A stretch of 64,000 bases of DNA from Acidobacteriota bacterium (GTDB lineage: Bacteria; Acidobacteriota; Vicinamibacteria; Fen-336): assembly GCA_011526565.1 (NCBI GenBank), contig WYBL01000026.1, positions 39,928 to 103,927 of the forward strand, in the 5' to 3' direction. The notes below the pieces were generated by a model that had not been told where the DNA came from, did no database searches, and saw nothing but the letters and a program-made list of their open reading frames with translations. Position 1 is the first letter of the stretch. Each line of letters begins with the position of its first letter. This document shows, piece by piece, positions 8,935-16,558 of this stretch. A program made the translations under genes and the position numbers.

Positions 8935-10560
8935 CTGAAGCGGTTCGGCGCCGCCGCGATCCTGGTCGGCCTGGTCGTGCTCCACGCGAGCGCGGTGCCG
9001 CTCACCTTCGTCGACGACGCCTGGATCTCGTTCCGCTACGCGTGGAACCTGGTGCAGGGGCACGGGCTCATGTTCCACCCCACCGCGCCGCCGGTCGAGG
9101 GCTACTCCAACCTGACCTGGGTGCTCGCCGCGGCCGGCGTGCTGGGGCTGGGGCTTCCGCTGGAGGCGGGGCTGAAGGTCCTGGCCATCGCAGTGCAGTC
9201 CGCCACCGTCCTGCTGCTCGTCCGCACCCTGCGCGAGTCGGGGGCCGCGCCCGCTGCTGCGGTCGCTGCCGCCGGCCTGCTGGCTGCGCAGACGGCGTGG
9301 GTCGTGCCGCTGCTGAACGGCCTCGAGGGGCCGCTGTTCTCGCTGCTGTTGCTGCTGGCCGTGCGTGGCCTGGGACGTTGCCTGCGGGAGCCGGGGTGGC
9401 GTCACGGCGCCTTCGCCGGCGCCGCCGGTGTGCTGCTGGCGGCGACCCGGCCCGAGGGCGCGCTGGTGTTCGGCGCGCTCCTCGCCGCGGCAGCGGTGCT
9501 GACGGTCGCGGCCGCGACCGCCGCTGCCCGCCGGCTCACGCCAGCGGCCCTCGTCTTCGCGGCCGGGCTCGCGACGCTGGCGGCCTGGCGCCTCGCAACG
9601 TACGACAGCCTGGTGCCCAACGCGGTGGTCGCCAAGCTGGGGAGCGCAGGCGCGATTGCGGAGCGCTTCGCCTTCGCCCGCTACGGCAACGGGCTGCGCT
9701 ACGCCGCTGGCTTCGTCGCCGCGACCTGGCCGCTGTGGGTGGCCGTCGTGGCCGGTGCCGCGGTCCGCTGGCTCGCTCCTGCCCGCCTGCCGGCGGCCAC
9801 GACGAGCCTGCTGGCCCTGTCGGGCGCCGGCCTCGGCGCAGGACTGGCGGTCGTGCTGGCGAACAACGGCGACTGGATGACGCACCACCGCCTGCTGGCG
9901 CCCTACGTCCCGCTGGTCGTGCTCGCGGGCGCGCTGCTCGCGCCGATCGGGCGGCCGCCGACCGCCGCCGGGCTCGCGGGAGTCCTGGCCCTCGCCTCGA
10001 TCGCGCCCCGCGACCTCGAGCGGCCGGCACTGCACAACCTCTTCGCTCCGAGCCGGTGGCCCGGCGAGGTGCAGACCTGCCGCCTGGGTCGCGAACTCGA
10101 GGGGGCGACGGCCAGCCCCGAGGGCCTGGTCGTGGCCTCGGAGCTGCTCGGCGTGTTCGGCTACTGCGCTCCGCGGCTGGCGGTGCGGGACCTCAACGGG
10201 CTGACCGACGCGGCGATCGCGCGCAGCGAGCCCTCGGGCGGCGTGTGGGGCCGCAAGACGCGCCCGGCGACGCTCGCGGCGCTGCGACCCGACGCGCTGC
10301 TGATCAACGACCTGTCTTACTGGAGGCGGCTGCAGCGCGAATCGCCGTGGTTCAACGCCGAGCTCGTCGTGCTGGCCTGCGACGAACTGCTCGCCAACCG
10401 GCTCTACGCCTTCGTCCGGCGCGACTCGCCGCTGGCTGCGCCGGGGCGCATCGCGCTGTGCGAAGGGCCGCGCCTCGAGCCGGCCCGTGCCTTCGGCCAG
10501 GCGAGCTGCCTGCGCCCCGACTGGCCCTACGACTTCCCGCGCTCGTGCGAGGTGCGATGA
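8935..10560 (+). CDS. Polytopic GT-C-type glycosyltransferase, AftB-like (copy 1; probable CTG start)
   Basis: About 541 residues with many membrane helices. The N-terminal block TFVDDAWISFRYAWNLVQGHG followed by PVEGYSNLTWV is characteristic of GT-C proteins resembling mycobacterial AftB, with the acidic DD on the first periplasmic loop being the expected catalytic site. Such enzymes transfer sugars from polyprenyl-phosphate donors on the outer face of the inner membrane. The first in-frame GTG (8977) would cut off most of the first helix, AAILVGLVVLHASAVPL. A CTG at 8935 restores it as LKRFGAAAILVG, so CTG is the better start. The stop overlaps the ATG of a second, related protein (ATGA at 10557-10560). 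The pair probably extend or cap the same glycan. Confidence 0.75.
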   Translation: MKRFGAAAILVGLVVLHASAVPLTFVDDAWISFRYAWNLVQGHGLMFHPTAPPVEGYSNLTWVLAAAGVLGLGLPLEAGLKVLAIAVQSATVLLLVRTLRESGAAPAAAVAAAGLLAAQTAWVVPLLNGLEGPLFSLLLLLAVRGLGRCLREPGWRHGAFAGAAGVLLAATRPEGALVFGALLAAAAVLTVAAATAAARRLTPAALVFAAGLATLAAWRLATYDSLVPNAVVAKLGSAGAIAERFAFARYGNGLRYAAGFVAATWPLWVAVVAGAAVRWLAPARLPAATTSLLALSGAGLGAGLAVVLANNGDWMTHHRLLAPYVPLVVLAGALLAPIGRPPTAAGLAGVLALASIAPRDLERPALHNLFAPSRWPGEVQTCRLGRELEGATASPEGLVVASELLGVFGYCAPRLAVRDLNGLTDAAIARSEPSGGVWGRKTRPATLAALRPDALLINDLSYWRRLQRESPWFNAELVVLACDELLANRLYAFVRRDSPLAAPGRIALCEGPRLEPARAFGQASCLRPDWPYDFPRSCEVR

Positions 10561-12110
10561 GGCCAAGAGCATTCGTGGTTCTCGGGGCAGCCGCCGCGCT
10601 GGCGCTGGGCCTGGCTGTGCTGGCCCGCGCCTCGGGGACTGCCGTGTGGGACGACGCCTTCATCGCCGTGCGTTACGCCGACCGGCTGCTCGCCGAGGGC
10701 AGGCTGGCCTGGCAACCCGGAGGAGGGCCGACCTGGGGGCTGACCGCGCCGCTGTCGCTGCTGGCGCTGGTGCCGGCCCGGCTGCTGTGTGGCGGGAGCG
10801 CCGCCGCGGCCGCGCAGCTCGCCAGCTTCGCGTGCGGAATCGCGCTGCTCCCGGTGCTGATCTCGCTGGCGAAGCAGGCGACCCGCGACCATCCGGCCGC
10901 GCGGGGTCCCGCGCTCGGCGTGCTGCTCGTCGCCCTCGGGCTCGCCGCCCCGCGCCTCGCCGAGCACATGGCGAGCGGCATGGACACGACGTTCGCGATG
11001 CTGTGGGGTGCGCTGCTGCTGCTCGCGCACCTGCGAGCGGATTCCGCGCGCGGGGAGGCGCTGGTGGCGTTGCTCGGCGGGCTCGCGTTCTTCGCGCGGC
11101 CGGAGCTGGCGCTGCCGGCGCTCGCGCTCGGGGCTGCACGTGCAGTGACCGGGCCGGTCACCGCGCGCCGCCGCGCCGCGCTGGGCCTCGTCGCGGCCAT
11201 CGCGATCCTGGCCGCGGGCCTGGCGGTCGCTGCGGCGAGTCTCGGGGCCCCGCTGCCGCTACCGTTCTTCGCCAAGGCCACACCGCTCTACGGTGCGACG
11301 ATCCACGAGCGCTACGCGGGGGTCGGCGCCCGCGAACTCGCGGCCTACCTGCGCACGCTGGCACCGCTGCCGCTCGCCATCCTGGCAGGAGCCCTCGCGG
11401 CCGCCCGTGGGCACGGGCGTCGCCTCGACGCGGTCGAGGTCGGGCTGCTGCTCGCCGCGTCCGCGCACCTCGCCTGGCACGCGCTGCTGGTGCTGCCCGT
11501 GATGCACTACTCACAGCGCTTCCAGTTTCCGACGCTGCCTGCGCTCGTCTACTTGTCGGCGCGCGGCGTCGTCCGCATCCTCGAGGCCTGGCCGCCGCGT
11601 CCCGCGCCGGCGCTCGCGCTGACGCTCGCGGGCCTCGCCGCGGTCGGCGTGCGGGCCGTGCCCGAAGCGCGGGCTCTGGCACGCTCGATCGAGCGCGGCG
11701 CCTTCGGGCAGTTCGAACTCCGGGAATCGGGCCGCCTGGCCGGCTGGGACCGCCACTGGCCAGGGCTCGTCGGGCTGAGCCGGCTTCGCGGGCCGCTGTC
11801 CGTCGCGACGACGGAGGTCGGCTATCCCGCAGTCCTGCTGCCGCAGGGCATCGTGCTCGACCTCGCCGGTCTCAACGAGACCGACGTGGCGCTCCGGCGG
11901 GTGACACCCGCCGGCCTCATCGCACGCGAGCGGCCTGACCTCGTCTACCTGCCCAACCCGGACTACCGCGAGATGCGGACGGCGATCCTCGCCGACGCCG
12001 GCTTCGTCCGCGATTACGAGCTGGTCGGGAGTGCCGGCGCGGCGATCCGGCGGGAAGGGGCGCGGCGCGACGCCGTGCGGGCGGCGCTGGCGGCGGAGGG
12101 CTGGCGGTGA
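10557..12110 (+). CDS. Polytopic GT-C-type glycosyltransferase, AftB-like (copy 2)
   Basis: 517 residues starting at ATG in an ATGA overlap. It is a divergent relative of the gene before it: WDDAFIAVRYADRLLAEGRLAWQ, then GPTWGLTAPLSLLALVPARLL matches the first-loop DD plus the following helix of copy 1. About ten hydrophobic helices run to near residue 370. A soluble periplasmic domain follows (VATTEVGYPAVLLPQGIVLDLAGLNE), similar to the C-terminal portion of copy 1 (AVRDLNGLTDAAI). Both end in the same type of domain, suggesting tandem duplication and divergence. Expected role: polyprenyl-phosphate-sugar-dependent transfer at the periplasmic face. Its stop overlaps the GTG of the second radical SAM gene. 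Confidence 0.72.
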   Translation: MRPRAFVVLGAAAALALGLAVLARASGTAVWDDAFIAVRYADRLLAEGRLAWQPGGGPTWGLTAPLSLLALVPARLLCGGSAAAAAQLASFACGIALLPVLISLAKQATRDHPAARGPALGVLLVALGLAAPRLAEHMASGMDTTFAMLWGALLLLAHLRADSARGEALVALLGGLAFFARPELALPALALGAARAVTGPVTARRRAALGLVAAIAILAAGLAVAAASLGAPLPLPFFAKATPLYGATIHERYAGVGARELAAYLRTLAPLPLAILAGALAAARGHGRRLDAVEVGLLLAASAHLAWHALLVLPVMHYSQRFQFPTLPALVYLSARGVVRILEAWPPRPAPALALTLAGLAAVGVRAVPEARALARSIERGAFGQFELRESGRLAGWDRHWPGLVGLSRLRGPLSVATTEVGYPAVLLPQGIVLDLAGLNETDVALRRVTPAGLIARERPDLVYLPNPDYREMRTAILADAGFVRDYELVGSAGAAIRREGARRDAVRAALAAEGWR

Positions 12111-13210
12111 AGCGGCGGCTGCGCCTGGCCGCCGAGCGGCTGCAGGCGATCGCGCTCGCGAACGCGCCCGGGCTCGACCGCGTCCTGCCCTACGCGCCGC
12201 GCAGCGCCACGCTGCACGCCACGGACAACTGCTTCTTCCGCTGCGTGATGTGCGACCAGTGGCGCGAGCACAAGTCGGGCGAGCTGACGACGGACGAGTG
12301 GAAGGACGTCGCCCGGCAACTGCGCGAGCTCGGCGTCGAGCACGTCTCGTTCGCCGGCGGCGAGCCGTTCATGCGCAAGGACCTGCTCGAGCTGATCGAG
12401 CACCTCGGCGGGCTCGGCTTCAGCTCGTCGCTGATCACCAACGGCTTCGTCGTCGACCGCGCGCGTCTCGAGCGGGCCGTGGCGGGAGGGCTGCGCGCGG
12501 TCGGGCTCTCGGTCGATGCCGTTGGCGCCGAGTTCGACCGCATCCGCGGCATCGCCGGCGGCTTCGAGCGGCTGCTGCTCGCCTGCGAGCCGCTCTCCGC
12601 CCTGAAGGCCGCGGGCCGGCTCGAGGTCCACGTCTACTTCACGCTGATGCGGCCGACGCTCGGCGCCGTGCCCGACGTGCTCGCGCTGGCCCGCCGCTTC
12701 GGCTTCCCGCTGGTCGTGAACCTGTTCGACCACACGCCCTACTTCTTCCGCGGCCTCGCCGCGCGCCGCCACGAGTACTGGATCGATCCGCGCGATCCCG
12801 CGCTCGCCGAGGCGCAGGCCTTCCTGGCCGGCGAGAAGGCGAAGGACCCGCAGTCCGTCTACCACACGGCCGGCGAGATCGCCTGGTTCCGCGACTATTT
12901 CGTCGATCCCGTGCAGCCGTCGCTGCCATGCGTGGTGTCGCAGCAGCGGCTCGGCATCGATTCGCGGGGCGACGTCCACGGCGGCTGCTGGTCGCTCGGC
13001 ACCTTCGGCAACGTGCGCGAGCGCCGGCTGCGCGAGATCGTGGGCTCGCAGCGCTACCGCGAGGCCCACCGCGCGATGCTGCGCAAGCAGTGCCCGGGCT
13101 GCTCGTGCGGCTACTCGGGCAACCTGCGCCCGTCGCTGCGGCACGGGGGGCGCGAGCTGGCGGCGCGGCTGCTGCCGGCACTGGGGCGGGGGGCCGGCGC
13201 CGGCCGCTGA
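12107..13210 (+). CDS. Radical SAM/SPASM-type protein, locus copy 2
   Basis: 367 residues, start GTG overlapping the previous stop. The cluster motif is CFFRCVMC (C-x3-C-x2-C) near residue 44, followed by FAGGEPFMRKDL, the GGEP motif. The C-terminus carries CVVSQQRLGIDSRGDVHGGCW and CPGCSCG, matching a SPASM-like auxiliary Fe-S region, so it probably binds a second cluster. Proteins of this shape modify peptides or small metabolites; a few are placed in polysaccharide clusters without known chemistry. Substrate unknown. It is the last gene of the coupled block that starts at 5580. Its final about 100 bases overlap the convergent SGNH gene. The palindrome GCCGGCGCCGGC at 13193-13204 lies in this overlap. 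Confidence 0.82.
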   Translation: MKRRLRLAAERLQAIALANAPGLDRVLPYAPRSATLHATDNCFFRCVMCDQWREHKSGELTTDEWKDVARQLRELGVEHVSFAGGEPFMRKDLLELIEHLGGLGFSSSLITNGFVVDRARLERAVAGGLRAVGLSVDAVGAEFDRIRGIAGGFERLLLACEPLSALKAAGRLEVHVYFTLMRPTLGAVPDVLALARRFGFPLVVNLFDHTPYFFRGLAARRHEYWIDPRDPALAEAQAFLAGEKAKDPQSVYHTAGEIAWFRDYFVDPVQPSLPCVVSQQRLGIDSRGDVHGGCWSLGTFGNVRERRLREIVGSQRYREAHRAMLRKQCPGCSCGYSGNLRPSLRHGGRELAARLLPALGRGAGAGR

Positions 13211-14355
13211 GCCGGCGCAGCGTGGCGCGGCGAGGGCAGCAGCCCGTGCTGGAGCAGGAAGTCGGCGAGCGCCGCGCCGATCACCCGGTTGCCCTCGGGG
13301 TTCGGGTGGAAGTCGAGCGGCGCGAGGTGCAGCACCTCCTCGCCGCGCGAGCGCAGCGCCGCCGTCAGGTCCAGGAACGGCACCCCGGCCGCTGCGGAGT
13401 GGCCCTGCAGGCGGCGGGGAACCGGCGCCGGCAGTGACGGGTCGTAGACCTCCGCGTACGAGGGGAAGTAGGCGAACACGGGCTGCATCCCGTGACGGCG
13501 CGCGTGCGCCACGAAGGCGTCCCAGGCCCCCAGGTAGCGGACGAGCTGCCGCTCGAGGGCGCCGGGCAGCGGGTCGGCGAGCAGTTGCGCGTCGGCCTCG
13601 CGGTGGACGTCGAGGAAGCGCCGCACGTTGGCAGCGAAGTCGCGGCCGCCGGCGATGACGTAGCGGTCCGCGCCCGGCCCGGCCGCCCTGCCGGTCGTGC
13701 GGGCCGCCCACGTCGACGAGCCGGAACGGAGCCACGCGTCGAACGCCCACTCGCCGAGCGCGGTCTCGATCAGCACCGCGCGCGTGATCGCCTGGCGCAG
13801 CCCGTGGTCGGCCAGCCGCGCTTCGAGCAGGTGAGCGTCGTCGAGCCCGCCGAGGCCGTGGACGTCGTTGGTGACGAACGTCAGCACGACGACGTCCGGA
13901 CGCAACGGGGTCACCACCTCGCGCAGGATCGCGAGTTCCTTGGAGATCGACCCGCCGCCGCGCGCCGCGTTGATCACCTCGGCGCGGACCCCTGCCGCCT
14001 GCAACCCTGCCTCGACCCGGGCGGGGTAGGTGTCCGGCTCGTCGACGCCGAAGCCGTCGGTCACGGAGTCGCCGACCATCGCGACGCGCGCCACGCCCGG
14101 GGTGCGCGACGCGGCGATCTCGGGGCCGCGCATCCCGCGGCTGTTCGTGCGCACGGTCCAGTCGACGGCGCCGGGCAGCCGCAGCTCGGCGCGTTCCGGG
14201 TAGAGGCCGGCTCGGCCGGGGAAGTAGCCGCGGAACGTGCCGTGTGGACCGCCGGTCGCCACTCGCGTGGCCAGCTCCAGCCCCGCGAGCCCGGCCAGCG
14301 CAAGGCCGCACTGCAGGGCCACGACGCGCCCGATCTCCGCGACCCGCCTCCGCAC
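13111..14355 (-). CDS. SGNH/GDSL-family hydrolase, membrane anchored
   Basis: 414 residues. GTG start at 14355 preceded by GGGAGG four bases upstream. One N-terminal helix (VVALQCGLALAGLAGLELATRV) anchors it, then the SGNH domain follows. Block I is VAMVGDSVTDGFGVDE with the catalytic Ser in GDS, block II contains INAARGGGS, block III is TFVTNDVHG (Asn), and block V is PLDFHPNPEGNRVIG (Asp and His). All four catalytic positions are therefore present. The C-terminal about 40 residues (Pro/Ala/Arg rich, 13111-13230) overlap the convergent radical SAM gene and look unconserved. It is probably a periplasmic O-acetyl esterase or transferase acting on the polysaccharide made by the flanking genes. 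Confidence 0.82.
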   Translation of the reverse strand: MRRRVAEIGRVVALQCGLALAGLAGLELATRVATGGPHGTFRGYFPGRAGLYPERAELRLPGAVDWTVRTNSRGMRGPEIAASRTPGVARVAMVGDSVTDGFGVDEPDTYPARVEAGLQAAGVRAEVINAARGGGSISKELAILREVVTPLRPDVVVLTFVTNDVHGLGGLDDAHLLEARLADHGLRQAITRAVLIETALGEWAFDAWLRSGSSTWAARTTGRAAGPGADRYVIAGGRDFAANVRRFLDVHREADAQLLADPLPGALERQLVRYLGAWDAFVAHARRHGMQPVFAYFPSYAEVYDPSLPAPVPRRLQGHSAAAGVPFLDLTAALRSRGEEVLHLAPLDFHPNPEGNRVIGAALADFLLQHGLLPSPRHAAPAQRPAPAPRPSAGSSRAASSRPPCRSDGRRLPE

Positions 14356-14422
14356 CGCGACCTCCCGCGCCCGCAGGACCGGGCGGGCGGCCTGCGATGG
14401 TAAGCCGACGCGCGAGCGCCGC

Positions 14423-14428
14423 TACACT
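14423..14428 (+). promoter_or_regulatory. Predicted -10 element of the O-acyltransferase gene
   Basis: TACACT eight bases before ATG 14437, in the gap between this gene and the divergent SGNH gene. No Shine-Dalgarno sequence. Confidence 0.45.
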
Positions 14429-14436
14429 CCGCCGCC

Positions 14437-15558
14437 ATGGACTCCGCCCGGCGCATCCCGGAACTCGACGGGCTGCGCGGCATCGCGATCGGCCTCGTGC
14501 TCGCGCACCACTACGCGCTGGGGGTGCCGGCCGCCACCGCCGTCGACCGGGCCGTGCTGTCCGTCGCTTCGGCCGGGTGGATCGGCGTCGACCTCTTCTT
14601 CGTGCTCTCCGGCTACCTGATCACGGGACGACTGCTCGAGGCGCGCGCCTCCGGCGCCCCGCTGGCCGCCTTCTACGCCCGCCGCGCGTTGCGCATCGCC
14701 CCGCCCTACTTCCTGCTCTTGGCGACGTGCCTGGTCGTCGGGCCCGCCCTCGGAGTGCGGCTCGCCCCCCGCAGCGAGAGCGACCTCGCGTGGTTCGCGC
14801 TGTTCGCCTCCAACATCCTGACCGTGGTCCACGGCTGGCCGGACCGCGTGGTCGCCCACCTGTGGTCGCTCGCGGTGGAGGAGCACTTCTACCTGCTGTG
14901 GCCGCTGCTGGCGTTGTGGCTGCCCGGACGGCGGCTGGCCGCGGCGACGATCGCGATCGCGCTTGCCAGCGCCAGCGCGCGGGCCTGGGGCCTCGCCCAC
15001 GGGCTCGACGGCTCCGACGTCTACGTCCTGACCTTCACCCGCCTCGACGGTCTCGCGCTCGGCGCGACGCTGGCCGCCCTCGAGGCCTCCGGACTGCGGC
15101 CGGAACGCTGGCGCGGCGTCGCCTCCGCGCTCGTGCTCGCGAGCGGACTGGGGCTCGCGGTCCTCGTCTGGTTCGGGCGCGGTCACTGGGGTTCGTGGGA
15201 CCGCGGGCTGCTGGTCGCGGGCCTGTTCGCCCTCGGCCTGGCGGGGGCGAGCGGTCTCGCCGCGGTGCTCGGACTCACCCCCGGCCACGTCGTCAGGCGC
15301 GCCCTGCGCCTGCGACCGCTGTTGCTCGCGGGCCGCCTCAGCTACGGCATGTATCTGTTCCACATGCCGCTCGTGGAAGCCGCGCATCGGGCGGGTTGGC
15401 AACCCGCGGCCCTGGTGCCCCCGGGCACTGCGGCCTGGCCGTACCTCGTCGCCTATGCTGCCGTGCAGGCGGCTGCGCTCATCGCCGTCAGCGATCTGAG
15501 CTGGCGCCTCGTCGAGGCGCCAGCGCTCCGGCTCAAGCGCTTCCTGCCCGGGAGCTGA
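14437..15558 (+). CDS. Membrane O-acyltransferase, acyltransferase-3 (OafA/YrhL-like)
   Basis: 373 residues with about ten hydrophobic helices. The N-terminus RIPELDGLRGIAIGLVLAHHY has the conserved DGLRG motif and the paired His of the family. It is followed by GWIGVDLFFVLSGYLITGRLL and YARRALRIAPPYFLLL with the R-x10-R type motif. The segment LWSLAVEEHFYLLWPLLAL is also typical. Such proteins acetylate (or acylate) sugars of lipopolysaccharide, capsule or peptidoglycan, taking acyl groups across the inner membrane. No C-terminal SGNH domain is fused, so the separate SGNH protein at 13111-14355 could be its partner. A TACACT hexamer at 14423-14428 lies eight bases before the ATG and no ribosome binding site is visible, so translation may be leaderless. 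Confidence 0.9.
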   Translation: MDSARRIPELDGLRGIAIGLVLAHHYALGVPAATAVDRAVLSVASAGWIGVDLFFVLSGYLITGRLLEARASGAPLAAFYARRALRIAPPYFLLLATCLVVGPALGVRLAPRSESDLAWFALFASNILTVVHGWPDRVVAHLWSLAVEEHFYLLWPLLALWLPGRRLAAATIAIALASASARAWGLAHGLDGSDVYVLTFTRLDGLALGATLAALEASGLRPERWRGVASALVLASGLGLAVLVWFGRGHWGSWDRGLLVAGLFALGLAGASGLAAVLGLTPGHVVRRALRLRPLLLAGRLSYGMYLFHMPLVEAAHRAGWQPAALVPPGTAAWPYLVAYAAVQAAALIAVSDLSWRLVEAPALRLKRFLPGS

Positions 15559-15569
15559 CGTCGCCGGGT

Positions 15570-16556
15570 TCAGCCACGGGTCGGCGCGGCGATCTCCTCC
15601 GCGGTGACGAAGCGCCGGCCCGCCACCCGCGCGGCGTAGACCTCGCAGGAAGAGCAGGGCACGTCGGCGCGGGCGTCGGCCTGGCCCGTCAGCATCCGCC
15701 GCGCGTGGACCAGGCGCTCGGAGTGGAGCGCGGCGTCGAGGTCCTCGAAGGCGCCGCCGCCGAAGTCGCCCCAGAAGTTGCGGCAGCAGCCGAGCACCCG
15801 GCCGTCCCAGTTGAGCTGCGGCTCGCGCCACAACTGGAGGCAGAAGCGCTCGCCGAAGTCGACCCCGTGCCGCTCGCGGTACTCGTCGCGGGAGGCAGCG
15901 CCGAACAGCGCGCGGCTCGCCGCCGGGTCCGCGTGCTCGTCCCAGCTCAGCTTGGGCCGGAACTTCATGCCCAGCTCGGCGGCCCGGGCGCGGGCCGCCT
16001 CCAGCTCGTGCGCGTTCCAGCGGAAGACCACGAACTGCCAGGTCAGGGCCGGCTCCTCGACGCCCTGCGCCTGCTTGAGCCGCTGCAGCGCGGCCACGTT
16101 GCCGAGCACACGCTCCAGGTCGCCGCCGACGCGGTACCGCCCGTAGACCTCCTGCGTCACGCCGTCGATCGAGACGGTCAGGCTGCGGAGGCCGAAGCGC
16201 GCGGCGGCTTCCAGTGCCGCGGGTGTCGCGCGGTCGAGGTTGGTCCCGTTGTCGCAGCGCATCGCCACGCCGCGCCCGTGCGCCTCCTCGAGCATCGCGG
16301 GCAGCTCGGGATTGAGGAACGGCTCTCCGTAGTTCGACAGCTCGATCGAGCGCACGTGCGGGTTGGCCGCCAGCAGCCTGCGGAAGTCGGCGAAGCGCAG
16401 CAGTCCCCAGCCGACGGCCGCCCGCGCGGCGCCGGTCGCCGTGGGGCAGGAAGGGCAGCGCAACTGGCAGGCCGACGACACCTCGAGGCGGAGTTTCGTC
16501 GGCCGGACGCGATCCCCGCCGGCAGCGTGGCGCCCGCTCGCCGCGTCGCCGGTCAC
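15570..16556 (-). CDS. Radical SAM/SPASM domain protein, locus copy 3
   Basis: 328 residues. GTG start at 16556, two bases beyond the stop of the upstream P450, so the two are likely co-translated. The [4Fe-4S] motif is CQLRCPSC near residue 30, followed by IELSNYGEPFLNPEL (the GEP motif) and TVSIDGVTQEVYGRYR. The C-terminal cysteines in FCLQLWREPQLNWDGRVLGCCRNF and CSSC match a SPASM domain, which binds one or two extra clusters. This C-terminal architecture is that of sactisynthase- and anSME-like enzymes, but no precursor peptide or sulfatase with a Cys-type site is next to it. Pairing with a P450 suggests two-step oxidative tailoring of an unknown molecule. Confidence 0.82.
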   Translation of the reverse strand: MTGDAASGRHAAGGDRVRPTKLRLEVSSACQLRCPSCPTATGAARAAVGWGLLRFADFRRLLAANPHVRSIELSNYGEPFLNPELPAMLEEAHGRGVAMRCDNGTNLDRATPAALEAAARFGLRSLTVSIDGVTQEVYGRYRVGGDLERVLGNVAALQRLKQAQGVEEPALTWQFVVFRWNAHELEAARARAAELGMKFRPKLSWDEHADPAASRALFGAASRDEYRERHGVDFGERFCLQLWREPQLNWDGRVLGCCRNFWGDFGGGAFEDLDAALHSERLVHARRMLTGQADARADVPCSSCEVYAARVAGRRFVTAEEIAAPTRG

Positions 16557-16558
16557 TG

